Of a DNA stretch of 64,000 nucleotides, positions 24,383 to 37,500 are shown in pieces (position 1 is the first letter of the stretch; each line of letters starts with the position of its first letter). Where the stretch lies: the NCBI RefSeq assembly GCF_029227915.1, contig NC_079879.1:5084001-5148000 (forward strand), written 5' to 3'. Under the pieces are notes generated by a model that did not search any database, had not been told where the DNA came from, and saw only the letters and a list, made by a program, of their open reading frames with translations. Made by a program: the position numbers and the translations under genes. The DNA is from Hydractinia symbiolongicarpus. Taxonomy: Eukaryota > Cnidaria > Hydrozoa > Anthoathecata > Hydractiniidae.

Positions 24383-25559
24383 TACAATGGTATGAAACAT
24401 GCACGAAAGGGATTAATATTCAACTGTGTGACCTTCTGAAGTTTACCGAAAAAATTATTCAAGCAGCTCTAAAAAAAATTCAAAATCGAAAAGTTTTGGA
24501 TTTCTCAAACATAGAACTTAAGCTTTTTATATTTTTAGTGAAGAGAATATTTTAGAACTGTATTTTGTACTAGAAAAGAAACCTAAATTCTATACGCCAC
24601 TTATTTTAGTCAATTTTAACGGGAGTTTTGTGCACGTGGAGAAGGTGTAAAAGCAACCACTGAAACGTAGGCAAAATTGCCAGCGATCTGAAGAACCTGG
24701 AAAGGCAGGGGGAAAAAATCAGCCGTCAGGTGTTAGTGCAAATGGAATAGTGCTCTAAAAATATTGTTTTTGTAATAAGTATTTTTTTTTTTTTTTACGT
24801 CTGGAAAAATTGACTGACCTTCCTAGCAGAATGTTGTTAATTTACGTTGCGTTGTCTCGCCTAATCTGACGGTCTCCCAGTGAAATATCCTTGTGGTTAT
24901 ACTTATTCTCATCAATTCTGTTAGACTCTACCAGTTTTTAAAGTACGTGGTTCGAATTGATAGACTCAATATGTTAACAAAAAAAACATGACTGCCTCGT
25001 TTGCAGCGGTGCAAAAATTATGCAAATTTACGCGAAATTTGGTGCAAAAAGGCGTAAGAATTATTACATAATTGGTTAAGGCATTTTAAGCGTCAAAAAG
25101 CTTTTTTCATGATTTTATTAATAGAAAATTTAAACTTGCGCGGAAACTTTTGTGTATGAAATATGTTAAAATAAATGGGGGAGAGTGAAGGAAAATAAAC
25201 AAGTATTTTGTTTACTAATTTATCAACAGAAATAAGTACGTTATTCGGACAAAATTTGGCGTGGATCTGTTTTGGCGATTGCCTATAGAATACTTGGAGT
25301 GGATTACATTCTTTGAAACCTAAAACGTAGGAAATGATATGAAAATAATGGCCGAAACAAGCTGTACGTCTTGTTTTCATTTATATCATAATCCTACTTT
25401 TATCCTATTTTTTTTAATGTTGATAGTTATATGAAGGGATAAAAGAATTGGGCCAATCGGTGGCTCTCATTATTTCCGGAATGGCTAAAATGCTTTGACC
25501 ACATTATTCAGTTCGGCTGAATTTTGTCCGAATAAGCGAGTTAAATACTACAATATTCG
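24383..25559. other. Convergent intergenic region between PITRM1 and ZMPSTE24
   Basis: The two genes converge here, so this 1.2 kb should hold both 3' UTRs. No repeat, RNA gene or credible ORF was recognised. Confidence 0.5.
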
Positions 25560-28500
25560 TCACTCTACTTTCACTTTTAACGCCCGAAGCCTTTCTAACA
25601 GTGGCGGATGAGAATAGTGATACGCCGAATATAAACTATCAGCGACAGGAAAACCAAGGTTTTCTTTGTGAAGTATCATCAACGCAGTCTGAAGTTGGGA
25701 CGCAAAACCTAAACTTTTGCCAAAATCGTCCGCTTGAAACTCAAACCGGCGACTCAGGACTGTCATCAGAAAACCAACCAACTAAAAAGAAAGTGTATAA
25801 AAATTTGTCTTCAATGGAAAACAATCGCAGATTCATATTTGTATAATAGTTGTCGTATTTCTGAATTAGTCAAAAATTTGGAGATGATGGGTGTCGAAAT
25901 TCCAAATGCTTCGTCTACTGTGCCAATTTATTTAATAATGTTGAAATTAAAAATTTTAATCAAGTTTATTTTAACATTAAAAAAAAATAGTATCTTAATA
26001 AAAAGAAAACATAGAGTCTGAATTGATAAATATATATAGAACTTATTCACAGTACATTGAAGTTTTTACACTCTTGGACAACGCCTAAGACAGTGAGAAG
26101 AAATATTAGAACACATCTTAATTTCATTCACCTCGTTGTATGGGGAAAATATGAACTGGAATATAATCAGCAATCCAATCAAAGTTGGTCGTTCACCATA
26201 AAATCCAAAGCTTTCATAAAGAACATCGTTGTGCATCAGTAGACCAAACACGAAAAATGAAAATAAAAGATTCCCCTATGACAGAAAGCAAAATGATTTA
26301 TATCCATTCTCAAAAAACATCTATAAAATATAGAAAAGACAAATTATATACTCGCTTACTTGGCTTATTGCTAGATTTTTTAAAATATGGTTTAATTTCC
26401 AGTGTCCTAATTCGTGTCCTAAAATTGCTAAGATTTCTTCGTTACTGCAACCTTTTTCTTCCTTCGGCGCTTCGTCCTGAAAAAGAAAATTTAACGACAC
26501 CAAATCATCAGAAATAATTCTAGTACGCGATCCTTTTTTCATACTTTTTTCATAGAAACATTCTTACCTTTTCATCATCTTTATCTTTTCCTATGAAAAA
26601 AAGTTGAAAGCAAAATAAATACTAAATTTATATATTTATATACTATATTATTTCAAAAATGTAGTACTGTAATATTCAATTTGAAATTCCTATCAAAAAA
26701 CAACAGATTCTAAAAACAATGATACCGTCACCATCATCAGTGTCCAGAATGTCGGCTTTAACATCCTCAACTAGTTTATCATTCTGTAAAAAAAACTGGG
26801 TTAGTTCTAGATTTTGTTAAAAATAAGGCAGATTGTATTAAAAAAAATTAGGTTTGTATTCACCTCTTCTTTCTTGCTCTTCTTTTCTTCTTCTTCTTTC
26901 TTTCGTTCTGCTTCAAAAGGACTTTCTTTCAACAGAGTGTCAAATAAAACTATGACCTAGCAAAAATAAGCATCTTTATACAGTCTAATATGTCAAGGTT
27001 GCTTTCCTTTTTATACAGTCAAATTTGAGGAGAGGAATTTTGATGAGAATTTACAAGCTTTTTTAAACGACGGTTAAAAAATTTGAGGAAATTTAAGAAG
27101 ATTTTTACATTTTTTTAAAGAAATTGAGAATAATTGAGATTTTAAAGGTAGTGCTATGAGTGAAAAAAAAATAATTGTTGTATCCATGTAGCATCCCTAT
27201 GCATTTTAAAAATAAAAACATGCGACAGGTTGTAAAACTAAAATTGAGACTTTTAAGAAATCTACTTTGACGAGAATCATTTTTTTTTTAAATCGAGCAG
27301 AATTAAGAAGTTTTGAGGAGTCATTTTCAAATTGAAGAGTTTTGAAGAGTCTTCTCAAAATTTAGGACCTTTAAGTAGTCTTTAAAATTAAGCATGATTA
27401 AGAAGTTTTAAGGGGGTTCTTTTCAAATTGAGGAGTTTTGAGGAGGCAGCACACCATTTTATTTTATTTTTATTTTATTTTTTTAAAAAAGAATGGGACA
27501 GAATGTTTAAATAAGATAAAAAGTAAAAAACAACTAAAGCATTTAGCATTTACCTTTTTCTTGTAAAAACCAAAGAAATACGCATTACTATGGGATGATC
27601 TCTTCGATCCTTCCACCACAAAGATTTTTGACAAAGGAAATTCAATTCGTTTTGCAAGCTTCTCAATAGATGAACGTAATTCACCATCAGGGAGAGGTAT
27701 AAACCGATCGAACAGAGGAGCTATGTAATCGTGATATATAGCGATGAAAAACTGAAATAAAGAATTTAACATGCAACGTCTACATTGATAGTTATTGAAG
27801 AAGTCTGTATGAAGTGAATAGGTAAATCATTTACACGTTTCGAGCTCCACATTTGTTTCTTACACATGTTTGTCGTATCACACCCAAGTAACTTATTTTA
27901 TGAAATTCATGCAGTGTATTATCAAACGCAAATTCAGAAAAATGCGTTAATATTGCGCTAAATTTCACCACCTGAAGCTCTTTGCCGTCAGCTTTAATCG
28001 ATAAACATAAGAGTACATTTAAAGGGGGTTAACATAATAAACACAAAAATTACACGAAAAAGAGGTATATTGAGCAAAGTAACTTGAGTTAACAAAAATA
28101 AATAAAGATTTACCAGAGATACAACCAACGCGAACAACCATGCATACACGAAGAAATATGATCCACCCCATTTAATGATCCACAAGAGTATCGATATAAC
28201 AGGAATAGCGATTGCCAGTGACACTAACTGTTTTTTTAACAAGTCTTTAAAATAAAATCCAAGAGTCTAAAAAAAAGTTGAACGTTTAGGGAATGTCTGA
28301 AACTAACTTTTCCGATTTCCGACTAAGTTTGTATTCCATTGAACTTATACTTTTGTATGGAACTGCTTCTGGTGGCTAACTTCGAAATTAACTGTATTGT
28401 ACTAACATAATTTGACCAAGATTATAGCTAAAATTCCTCACTTCAGTCCCCTAACACCTTATTATAAATAATCAGGCAGTTGTAGGGTAGATGGCAGCTT

Positions 28501-31500
28501 GAACTGTGAAATGCATACCTGCTTATTGAAGCCATGACGTTCTTCAATTACAAATGTGGAGTAGAGACTCCAGGGCAAGCTTGTAACTGTACTGAAAACA
28601 GTTGCAAGCAAAAGAAATGTGATCGACTGTTTAATCTAAAAAAGGCAGAATATGGCTGTCAAGCAAACAATACAAAGTCAACCATTTTGAAAACTCTCCA
28701 TTTATTCATAAACACAACTGAAAAACATTTCATTTTTTATCTGTTTTTTTTACTTATATATTTTTATTTACTGTTTTTATTTAGATTTTTAAAAAGAAAA
28801 GGGTGCTTTATTTTTTAACACCTGCCACCTGTTAAATGTCTAGTTGAATCATTGACTTGGTTAATATTGGTTCCAAAAAACTTATTGTATCTAACAATGG
28901 GTTGTACAGTAACAAGCACTGGACTGGTGTTGGCATAATGCTATAAACAAGGTTAAACTCAGACAATGTTTGGAAAATTGGAACCTATATACCTCATGAG
29001 ATGAATCCAATCCAAAAGAACCGTTTATAGAGCCTGCCACAGCCCATAAATATGGAATACCATACAAGCACAAAATAAGCTATAAAATTAAAGAAGTTTG
29101 AGATCACATAAAAAAATAATACAGCAAGTTTATTTCACCAACAAGTAAATCTTGGTTTTAGTATGATGGCCTATAATTCATAATTACATAAACACAGAAA
29201 TGTGCTTAGTATTGAACTTTTTTAAAAGTTAAAAGCATTTTATCATAAGTACAATCCATATAAAACTAAAACAATGCAAGAAAAAATATCAAGTAAATCT
29301 AAACTTACTGTTGATTCTATTTGGGAGTAAAGTGAAGATACAAAGCCAAATTTAGAACGGTCCACTTGATATAAGCGTGATTTTTCGAAAGTCTTTCTAT
29401 CCAATGTATCTTTTAATTCAGAGGGTATATCATCTGTGTTGACATAAACTTGATGCTATACATGAGAAATATAAATTATTACCTTATGTTCTGTTTAGTT
29501 AATTCTGTTCACTTTTACAAAAATATACTTTTTCTGTGTATTTCGAAATGAGTTCACAAAGGTAGATTTCACATCTATCTTCTTTTAATGTTGAATGTAC
29601 TGATGAAAGGGTAAAATGAGATGAAAAACACTCCTTGCAAAAGTCACAAAAAGTTTATTTTATTTAGACACAGACTTTTCTAATTTCTTATACAAAATAA
29701 GACTTGAGTAACTATACTGTCTAAACTTGCCTTGTGTAGTTACACCTTTAGTTTTGTTGCTGTTCTTTTAAAGGTAAAAACAGCATCATATTCCGTAAGG
29801 CAACGTTTAAGCTTTTATCTCTAATAACATAACATAAACATGCTTGAATATCACAGCCTCATCTTGAATTTTCACTTTTATTTTATCTTATACCAATAGT
29901 TAATATAGGCTAATAGAAATTTCCACTTAGACAAAAGAAGAAAAAGCTGCACATGGATTGTCATGGAGATCCAAGGTTTTAAGGTTTTTTATGATGTCAA
30001 CAAGCTGTGGAAATGCATAAAATGTGGTGTGTAAAGGATTGTCCATCCTTTACACCACATTTCTTGTATCTTGCTACTGTGGTACCATTTTACATAAAGA
30101 CAAACAAAATATTTTTTTTATTATAGAGGCTAGTTGTTACAGGATCGCTCAATTGTTATATATACATCGCATTTCATGTTGCACGATATTTTTTTGACGG
30201 ATTATTAATACAGAGATAATCATAATCATAATAAAATAAAAATAAAAAGTTTAACTCGTTTCGAAATTTTAATTATTTTTTTTTAATTATTATTATTTTG
30301 TAATAAATTACTTAAAAAATCTCGATTTGCCAATGATAAATATCTGAATACCCCCAAAAAAGCCTGAACAGAAGATAGACTGATCGACTATTGCACAAAC
30401 CAGTAGCTAGTAAAAGAACATTCAGAAACAACTATTATTAGCTATACACAGAACTGGCCTGCGGGCGTACAGGAGCTTGATACAATTTTTTTCCCTGTTT
30501 TTATTAAGTTACACTGTCTTTTTATTTTTTTGCCCAACGTGAAAGGAAGGTCAATACATCTTTTCAAAGTTTAAGTTGCTTGCTCATTTTCTGTATTGAA
30601 AATAGGAAGTAAACAGAGTGAATTTAATAAGGATTTGACCATAGATATAGTCTCACAGAAGGAAAATTTAGTATGCTATTGCCAGTAACCATACGTAACT
30701 GTTCTTTTCAAAATATTCCAGAAAAAAATTATTTATTTTTTCTTCATGGTCAGAGCCTTCTTAATTCATAACAGTTTACTGCCTTTTCCAATTCATAATA
30801 AGCATTGTAACAAAAGAAAGATTTTTTTAAACAATGGTTAGCTGAAACTGCTAACTCGTGTATCAGCTATTATTGATGCCCCCAAATATTTGAACCTGAT
30901 GAAACATGACAGAGAAGGATAAGTCAAGGGGATAATCAAGGATCCACAAGTTTAACTGATAAATACTACGATGGCCCCTATGGCTCACTTCTCTTCTCAG
31001 TAAAAACACTTCTCTTCTTAGTCAAAACACTTCTTCTTCTGTATAAAAACACTTTTCTTCTGTATAAAAAACATCTCTACTTTGATACCCAAAGTTCTCT
31101 TCCGTTCGAAACACTTCTCATGGAGCTAAACTGCAAGTTTTGCTCATGTTAATTGTGGTGACAGAAATACAGTTCTTTAGCATTTTGGTTAGTATATATT
31201 AGGTTTACCTTAGTCATTGAAAATATCAGGTAGAACCTGGCAAGTGGGGGTGGTTTCTGCCTATAGACCTGATCTTAAAGGTTGCCAGGGACACTAGTCT
31301 CACTTGCCTGTAAAAGAACTGGGCCCTACCCAGGTCTTGATTATTAATGGTTGTATATAAAAACCCAACACCCCACACTGCACAAGTTCTTCAGATGTAC
31401 CTAAAAGTTTACAGTTAACAGTCAAACTTCGAATCAGGTTATATGTAGATGATATCTGTGTGGTATTGAAAGTTTCAGATAAACAAGATGGGACCAAAAC

Positions 31501-34500
31501 AAACAAATGGTGGTACCCCACATAAAAAACATGGTAAGGAGTCTGTTATTCAAAAAGTACTTAATGTAGACCCAAAAATGCGCACAGTGGAACAGTGGCT
31601 GAAACTTGGGAAAGAAACACTCACTCTTACTGCTAACTCTTTCAACATTGCTGTTAAGGGTAGATCAACAAATGACATTGCCAAAGCTTTAGTCGCGCAT
31701 TTTGGAATTGGTATTGCTAATGATAAGCCCGATTTTGCTGTTCAGCAGCCTTGTTCTTCAGCAGCTGCCCCACATCTAGGAAGGGAAAACCCTAATAACA
31801 CCATGGATATCTTGGATTCAGAGCTGGAGTCAAGCATATCACATAATTTTGATCTCCAGGATGAGGAAAATCCTCAGCGGCCGGTTCGCTAGAACAACAA
31901 ACCATGTTCCTGAAGTTAAAAATAGGGATGTCGCCCAATGTGAGGCCACTGTTGATGCTGTGCGTACTAATTTCTCCTCTATTCCGTCTATCCCTCCTGT
32001 GCCCAAAAGGGTCTTAGAAATAATTAAGAAGTGTGAGTATGTTAACTTCGACCTGCTTCTTCCTCCCGCGCTTAATTCTCCTCTGGCCTCGTCTATTCCG
32101 ATGGACGACATTGGTGAGTACGACCTGAATGTAAAAACGGTGGATGGTTCTCCCAGTGTCTCCCTTATAAGAAAGAACACAGGTAAGTCGCGCGTGAAGG
32201 ATTTTAAATCCTGGTGCTTAGCATGGAGTAATTACCTCAGGTGTGTGTTGTCTTTTTTTCCCCATCTCTACCACGAGATGATTATCTACCAAACTTTGGT
32301 AACTCAATTTGCTAATCAGTACGCGTTTTCGGCAATTTATGCTTTTGACCAACTCCATCGCTTACACATGGCTAATGATCCATCGCGTCGGTGGGACGTC
32401 ATAGATGACCTTTTGTTCAATCAGTACCTGCGCGGTGCCCCTTTGCTCACTCCAGCGTCATCTTCCCAATCCTATGGTTTTAGCACCTCTGCCTCTCGCT
32501 TCCAGGACTTTACCTGTTTTTCTTGTTCAGGGAAAGGACATTTTGCTTCCAGCTGTCCAAACCGGTTGGTAAGTTCATTTGCAACTCCGTTTCGGAATGC
32601 CCCCCTCTCCTATCAAGTGTGTCAACGGTTTAACCAAGGGCTTTGCCGCGCCAAGCCTTGCATGTATTCCCATAAGTGTTCTCGCTGCCACCAAAATCAC
32701 TCAGCCATCAATTGCTCACCCAGGGCCCCTCGACAAGGTTCCCAATAAATTTTTCATGGTGAAGAGTTTAATTTCCACACCTATTAAAGTAAATGTTTTG
32801 GCAAGACTTTTGTCCAATTATCCCAATAGGGCCTTAGTTGACTTTATTTTGTCGGGTTTTAAACATGGATTTCGCCTTGGTTACGATAGTGGATATCTTA
32901 CCTCGAGCAAAAAAAATAACAAATCTTCCGAAACTCACAAGGCAAAGGTTGAGGAGGCTATTCTTAAGGAATTAAACCGTGGACATACTGTTGGTCCTTT
33001 TCCATATCCCCCGCTACGTAACTTTCATTTTTCCCTCTAGGCGCTGCTCCAAAAAAGGATGGCACTGTAAGGGTTGTCTTAGATTTATCGTCTCCAAAGG
33101 GGAGTTCAGTTAATGATGGAATATCAAAGGATCGATACTCGGTTTTGTACTCTTCTTTTGATGATGCTGTCAGCATGGTTATCCGTTTAGGTCAGCATTG
33201 CTTCTTAGCGAAGCTGGACATAAAACATGCTTTCAGACTGTGCCCAGTTAATCCTGAGGACTGGAATCTTTTAGGTTATAAATGGAAAGGCCGGTATTAT
33301 TTTGATATTGTTCTTCCCTTTGGAGGTCGCTCTTCGCCATTTATATTTAATACACTTGCGGACATGCTGGATTGGATTCTTCACTATGTTGCTTTTATAA
33401 AAAACTTACTACACTACTTAGATGATTTCATAACAGGAGAGAAAACAAGAGAGGTATGTTTAACAACATTAAAAGTAATTAAAGATGTATTTTCAGCACT
33501 TGGTGTACCTTTAGCCTCAGATAAGCTTGTAGGACCATCACAGGTTATTACATACCTAGGCATAGAAATCGATACTAGTAAGTTCATTATACGTTTACCT
33601 AACGATAAATTTCAGGCATTAATTAATACTTTACAACTGTGGCGTGAAAAAAGAAAGTGTACAAAAAAGGAATTATTATCTCTTATTGGGTCGTTGTCCT
33701 TCGCGTGCAAGGTCGTAAAATGTGGCCGCATGTTCTTGAGGCGCCTGATTGATCTTTCCATGTCTGTGACTAGTTTGTTCCATCATATTAGCATTACTTC
33801 TGAATCTCGAAAGGACATAGAATGGTGGTGTGAGTTCTTGCCAACCTGGAATGGTGTGGCTATAATACAGTCAGAGAAAGTTAATTCCTCCAGCTTAAAT
33901 TTGTTTACAGACGCGTCCAATATAGATTTGGGTGGCTTCTATGACGGTTCATGGTTCTCGATTAATTTCACCAGAAAAAATCACAGTATTACATTTTTAG
34001 AGCTTTTGGCTATTGTGGTTGCTGTACATACTTGGGGTGCCGGGTGGAAGGATAAGCAGGTTGTCTTGTTCACAGACAATGAGGCATTGGTGCATATTTG
34101 GAGCACAGGTTCATGTAAATGCAAGCATATTATGAGGTTAATTAGAACATTGTTTTTCTTTACTGCTCGAAATAATATTAATTTGCTAATCCATCATGTC
34201 ATAGGTGCAAGAAATATTTATGCTGATTTGCTTTCCCGTTTGCAGGTGTCAAAATTCCAAGAGTTGTGTCCAGAAGCAGACAAGCTACCCACACCAATTC
34301 CTTCAGCAATGTCAGAATTCTTACTGGCCGATTGAGATTTTATTTAAATTCAGCGCTTTCAGCAAACACCAGACTAACTTATCGTTCTGAGTTCCGTGCA
34401 TATAAAAGATTTTGTTATCAATTGTCAACCCCTTTGTTTCCACTTCAGGAACCAACTTTACAACTCTTTGCTACGCACCTTGCGTCAACGGTCAAATATA

Positions 34501-37500
34501 CAACCATAAAGGTTTATCTTGCCGCCGTACAATATGAGAGTGTTATTAATGGCCACAACACCATGTCAAATATGATAAGACTAAGATACACTATGCGTGG
34601 TATACGGAGAAGCTTGCCTAACATACCTACACTTCGCCTGCCAATCACCCCGGCTCATCTCTCAGAGATTTTGTCATTTTTGGAAGATAGCCAATTTCTT
34701 AACCATGATAAGGCTATGTGGCGTTGCTTAGTGTTAATGGCGTTTTTTGGCCTATTGAGAGTATCTGAGTACGTCTCTCCTACAAAATACCACTGGGATC
34801 CTCTGAGACACTTATCACCACATGATTTTAGTTTTTCAAACGACAATAACATTCTGTACGTTAATATCAAAAGCTCAAAAACTGATCCATTTAGAGCCGG
34901 TATTAAGATCCGTTTGGCCAGGATTGGTGGATGCCTTTGTCCCGTAAACGCATTTGCGCAGTACTTATCGTTTCGCGGTTTGGTCCCCGCTCCTTGGTTT
35001 ATTTTGCATAGTGGTGAATTTGTTACTCGGAAATATGTCAGTGCCATGCTCAATGTATCCCTAAAATGCAGTGCTAACTTAAACACACACAGTTTTAGAA
35101 TTGGAGGGGCATCAGCGGCGGCATCCTGCGGCATACCTGATTCAGCTATAAAAATACTAGGAAGATGGTCTAGCGACTGTTATCGTAGATATGTCCACTT
35201 GAGTGACAATGTGTTAAAAAACTGGTGTACTAACATTGCCAATGTTAACAAGATCACAAAGCTATGGGATGTGAGGGCTCTGTAGTGTATAATTTTTTTG
35301 ACATTTTACTTTATTTAGGGTTATCTAGTTTCTTTATTTAATTAATTCACATTTAATGACTGTATATGGATTATCAGCTGTGAGTGTTATAAGTGTTGGC
35401 GAGATAAAATACGGCTGTGCCAGTCGATTACTTGGTGAATAAATATATTGTGTTATTGCATTGTATAACGTCATATTTGCAATTATAACAAATAACGTAT
35501 ATTTCTTGCGGTTCCTGTTCACAATATGGGGAAATTTGGGTATGCCGGGCCTCCTTCGTCAGCCTTATTAGGCAAGTAATTTGTTGATACAAGTGATTGT
35601 TGAAACGTACCTGACGCTCAGGGCGTGTATACATGTCTTCACCATATTTTCTGACGCTCATTGGGGTGCGCCTGACGCTCAGGCCATCTCAATCAGCAGC
35701 ACTTAAATAGGAAACATGCACCTGACGCTCAGGGCATGTCGATGCACCTGACGCTCAGGGCATCTCAATAAAAACACCAGTAATTAGCATGTGCCTGACG
35801 CTCAGGACATGTCGATGCGCCTGACGCTCAGGGCATCTCTCATACACCTGACGCTCAGGGTATGAATAAAAACATCATTATTCTCTAATACACCACGTAA
35901 GAAAACACCATAATTAGCATGTGCCTGACGCTCAGGACATGTCGATGCATCTGACGCTCAGTGCATCTCATAAAACACCAGTAATTAGCATGTGCCTGAC
36001 GCTCAGGACATGTCGATGCGCCTGACGCTCAGGGCATCTCTCATACACCTGACGCTCAGGGTATGAATAAAAACATCATTATTCTCTAATACACCAAGGA
36101 AGAAAACACCATAATTAGCATGTGCCTGACGCTCAGGACATGTCGATGCATCTGACGCTCAGTGCATCTCATCTGTCTCATGCACCTGACGCTCAGGGCA
36201 TGAAGACGCCTATAATGCGTATCCTGACGCTCAGGATACTCATTATATAGGGGGGCATATCCTGACGCTCAGGATATGCCTTTTGAGCATATGAAAAAGC
36301 ACGAAGGAGGCACCTTCATTCCTACCCATTCCCCAAAAAATTTTCCATAAATAATCTACGCATACTGAACGTGTTGTATTTACTAATTCCATTAGAAATA
36401 CATTGTTTCTATCAATTTGTGGTATTATTCTGGAACCCAAAGCAATTAATTCCAAGTGCGAAACACTTCTCTTCCAAGTGCGAAACACTTCTCTTCCATA
36501 AGCTCAAAAATTTCCCAGACTGAATCTGGTCCTTAATATATGAATTTATCCCGATCTTGTTAATGAACAAATGGCACACCCCGGGCCCTGCGCATAGGAA
36601 ATTTTGGACCCAGTAAAGTTCTTATATTAACGTTTCTACAAAATTAGATTTTTCGCGGGAAAAACTTTGCGAAATTTCAAGCTATATTCTTATACGGTCC
36701 CAGAAGCGTAATGCGAGATTGCTTTTTTTTTATCTAGTTTCCACTAACTTTGAACTTTTATAAATGCAATTCGGCGAAACTAGAACGTTTTGTGGCTTAC
36801 AATTGACCCTACTTTATCCGGGAATAAAGATTGATTGTGATGTCTGTTGGTGCTAATAGATGTTGATTCCAACAAATCGCAAATTCATTAAGGTCCTTTC
36901 TGATCAAATCCATAAAGCAGTAGCGTACACATTCAGCAATGAGTGCATCACCTGCATCTAAAAATCCTAAGTCTGCAAGTTCTCTAAAAAATAAACTCCA
37001 CCAACTTGGTCTGTCTTTTGAAAGTTGTTACCAAAAAGATTCGATCATTATGCTGAGATCTTAATGCAATCTGAACAGCTTCCAAAATGCAGTTTTCAGT
37101 ACCATCATCAGACCTTATTCTTGTTGAAAAAATATGTCACATGGCGAGGGGACTGGTCCCGTAATAAACCTCACAAAAGGTTAAAACTATGGACCAATGA
37201 TGTAAAATTGCATCATTGGTCGAGAAGTGTCAAAATACGGAAGAGAAGTGTTTCGTTATATAGAAGAGAAGTGTTTTTGATTTGGAAGAGAAGTGAGCCA
37301 TAGCGGCCATCGTAAAATACAAATATGCCACTCGTTTTCCCTAGCTAAACGTTTTTGTTTCCCTTCTTAAAATTTGATGATGCTAACCTCGCAGTTTTAT
37401 TACGCATATTGATTGATAAAAACATATTTTACAAACCTGTCTATAGGATAAATAAGTTTCCCATATGTACATAATCCATGCAAAAATTATAGTGGCAACA

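Larger units (their letters stand above)
30967..37314. mobile_element. 6.3-kb element with 30-bp terminal inverted repeats and 6-bp target duplication
   Basis: The left end (30967-30996) TACGATGGCCCCTATGGCTC and on into ACTTCTCTTC is matched by the inverted right end (37285-37314) with one difference. Both ends are directly flanked by AAATAC (30961-30966 and 37315-37320), a candidate 6-bp target-site duplication. Inside both ends the word AACACTTCTCTTC and variants recur several times in inverted orientation (30990-31120 left; 36460-36500 and 37220-37290 right), like subterminal binding sites of a DNA transposon. The interior contains a DIRS-type retroelement and a hairpin array. Either a DIRS element landed in a DNA transposon, or the whole is one unusual element with DIRS coding capacity. 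Confidence 0.75.

Noticed and set aside
35605-36290. Array of short palindromic repeats resembling a CRISPR array
   Set aside because: Spacing is irregular, the segments between repeats are themselves duplicated or complementary to flanks, the host is eukaryotic and there are no cas genes.
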